The translations under genes and the position numbers were made by a program. From Palsa-1033 sp963735455 (GTDB lineage: Bacteria; Chloroflexota; Limnocylindria; Limnocylindrales; CSP1-4): 64,000 nt of DNA. Positions within the stretch are counted from its first letter, which is position 1. Every line of letters begins with the position of its first letter. The notes beneath the pieces were generated by a model. The model was not told the origin of the DNA. It ran no database searches and saw nothing but the letters and a program-made list of their open reading frames with translations. Shown piece by piece: positions 62,630 through 64,000 of this stretch. The DNA lies in NCBI GenBank assembly GCA_963735455.1, contig CAVTKZ010000002.1, forward strand, positions 868,001 to 932,000, read 5' to 3'.

Positions 62630-63226
62630 ATGATCGACGACACGAAGGTTGCAGCCCTGATCGACTTCCGGGCCGTCCGGGCGGGCGAGCTGGAGCTGGC
62701 CGACCTCGGCCGCAGCTTCGGGCCGGCCGAGCTCGGCGCCGCGACGCGAGCGCTGATGGCCGCCCTCCGGACGGAGCTGGCCGACGCCCAGGACGCCGAC
62801 GTGACCTTCGAGCCCGAGGATCGGGAGGCGGCCGATACCTTCGCGCTCGATCCGGCCGAGGTCAGCCTGCCCTGGACCCTGGGCCACGTGATCGTCCACC
62901 TGACCGCCAGCGCCGAGGAGACGGCCTTCCTGGCGGCCGAGCTCGCCCGGGGCGTCGAGCCCCACGGCCGATCGCGGCGAGAGGTGCCCTGGCCGACGAT
63001 CACCACGATCGCCGCGTGCCGGCAGCGCCTGGCCGAGAGCGAGCGGATGATCCTGGCTACCTTGGCCGTCTGGCCGGATGAGCCCAACCTCGAGCTTGCC
63101 TTCACGACCTCGAAGGGCTCCGTCCGCAATGCGCCGGCCCGCTTCCTGGGCGGCTTGATGCACGCCGACGAGCATCTCGGCCAGGTCGCCGGGATTCTCG
63201 ACCAGGCCCGGATGAGCGCTCGATGA
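62630..63226 (+). CDS. DinB-like four-helix protein
   Basis: 198 residues, helical. 'WTLGHVIVHLTASAEETAFLAAEL' and 'GGLMHADEHLGQVAGILDQAR' supply the three spaced histidines of the DinB/DfsB metal-binding fold. Function uncertain (thiol transferase or metal-dependent enzyme family). Starts 6 nt after a -10 element with no Shine-Dalgarno. Confidence 0.75.
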   Translation: MIDDTKVAALIDFRAVRAGELELADLGRSFGPAELGAATRALMAALRTELADAQDADVTFEPEDREAADTFALDPAEVSLPWTLGHVIVHLTASAEETAFLAAELARGVEPHGRSRREVPWPTITTIAACRQRLAESERMILATLAVWPDEPNLELAFTTSKGSVRNAPARFLGGLMHADEHLGQVAGILDQARMSAR

Positions 63227-63248
63227 TGGTCAGGTGAGGCCGGCCGCC

Positions 63249-63254
63249 TAGCCT
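63249..63254 (+). promoter_or_regulatory. -10 element for leaderless comM-like gene
   Basis: TAGCCT, 6 nt before ATG 63261. Confidence 0.5.
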
Positions 63255-63260
63255 CGGCGG

Positions 63261-64000
63261 ATGCTGGCCACGGTCCTCTCGGCAACCCTCCACGGGATCG
63301 ATGGCCGGGTGATCCGGGTCGAGGTCGACGTCGCCCCGGGCCTGCCCGGATTCTCGGTCGTCGGCCTGGCCGACGCCTCCCTCCAGGAAGCGCGCGAGCG
63401 GGTCCGCGGCGCGATCCGCAACAGCGGCCTCGTCTTCCCGCCCCGCCGGATCACGGTCAACCTCGCCCCGGCCGACCTGCGCAAGACGGGTGCCTCGCTC
63501 GATGCGGCGATCGCCGTCGGGATCCTGCTCGGATCGGAGCAGGCCCGGGCCGACGGCAGCTGGGCGCTGATCGGCGAGCTGTCACTGGGCGGTGAGCTGC
63601 GCCGGGTGCCGGGCATCCTGTCGATGGTTGCGGCGCTCGCTCGGCGCGGCGTCGGGCCGGGTGGTCGTCCCCACGGACTCGGGCCCGGAGGCCCGGCTCG
63701 TGGATCGGATCGAGATCCATCCGGCCGACGACCTGACCGCGGCCCTGGCGGCAATCCGCTCGGGTCGGGCCGCCCGACCCCGGCCAAATCCGGCCCGGGT
63801 CGATCTCGTCGGACCAGGCCCGGGGGTTGTCCCGGCGGAGACCGCCAGCAGCGCGGCGGCGGTCGCGGCCCAGCCTGATGAGGTCCCCGACCTGGCCGAG
63901 GTGCGCGGCCAGGCATTCGCCCGGCGGGCCCTCGAGATCGCCCTGTCCGGCGGCCACGCGCTGCTCCTGGTCGGACCGCCGGGCTCGGGCAAGACCCTCC
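63261..64000 (+). CDS. comM: ComM/YifB Mg-chelatase-like AAA+ protein, 5' part (one frameshift)
   Basis: The N-terminus 'MLATVLSATLHGIDGRVIRVEVDVAPGLPGFSVVGLADASLQEARERVRGAIRNSG' is the ChlI-type domain of YifB/ComM, with 'RRITVNLAPADLRKTG'. Near 63655 an extra G breaks the frame; the next frame carries 'VRGQAFARRALEIALSGGHALLLVGPPGSGKTL', the AAA+ Walker A, and runs off the window. ComM is a branch-migration helicase in natural transformation of Gram-negatives; in other phyla its role is undefined. The gene is cut by the window end. Confidence 0.88.

Noticed and set aside
1..64000. CRISPR arrays, insertion sequences, prophage or a biosynthetic gene cluster
   Set aside because: No regularly spaced repeats, transposase motifs, structural phage genes or multi-domain synthases were seen on reading both strands.

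Overview
This window is a very GC-rich (about 70% or more by eye), densely packed bacterial chromosome segment, almost entirely housekeeping genes. Genes are short-spaced or overlap by ATGA, GTGA or TTGA, and GTG and TTG starts are common. The mix of an FHA-RodA-PBP cluster, a UvrD2-type helicase with HRDC, a DUF2342 zincin, receiver-ParA TadZ/CpaE proteins and an MrfAB repair pair suggests an uncultivated Chloroflexota-like lineage. An actinobacterial relative cannot be excluded from sequence alone. No prophage, insertion sequence, CRISPR array or obvious genomic island is visible.

Layout. 1-9.2 kb: end of valS, zinc-ribbon proteins, a YihY-type membrane protein, then the cell-envelope cluster fhaA-fhaB-rodA/ftsW-pbpA. 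9.3-16.8 kb: a GH63-like glycosidase (minus), diverging from a moxR-DUF58-transglutaminase operon. 16.8-23.9 kb (minus): rarA, then a serine-synthesis operon (class V aminotransferase, serA, histidine phosphatase), and upstream a GGDEF/HD-GYP signalling protein. 24-32.8 kb: DUF4446, a UvrD helicase-nuclease, HAD hydrolase, M20 amidohydrolase, agmatinase and methyltransferase. 32.8-38.4 kb: TadZ-like protein, murI, a DUF2342 zincin, a 2-hydroxyacid dehydrogenase and ychF. 38.4-44.8 kb: small proteins, a PfkB kinase with an isochorismatase-like enzyme, and mrfA-mrfB (minus). 44.8-50 kb: FtsB-like protein, AlkZ-like protein, GT87-like protein, tRNA-Met and ftsH. 50-64 kb: M20 dipeptidase, DnaB-like ATPase-ppa-thpR operon, tyrA-NUDIX, a second TadZ-like protein, uvrD2, VOC proteins, HdeD, MBL hydrolase, lipoprotein, DinB and the start of comM.

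Two patterns cut across the window. First, a -10-like hexamer (TAGACT, TATCGT, TAGGCT, TACGCT and similar, often preceded by TGC) sits 6-8 nt before the start codon of about a dozen transcription-unit-leading genes that mostly lack a Shine-Dalgarno sequence. This predicts widespread leaderless transcription. Second, single-base indels break the frames of essential genes (fhaA, rodA, pbpA, ftsH, ftsB-like) in clusters, while long stretches (9-43 kb apart from one site, and 50-59 kb) are nearly clean. The simplest explanation is locally poor consensus sequence rather than true pseudogenes, so frameshifted genes are annotated as full-length loci with the shifts noted.
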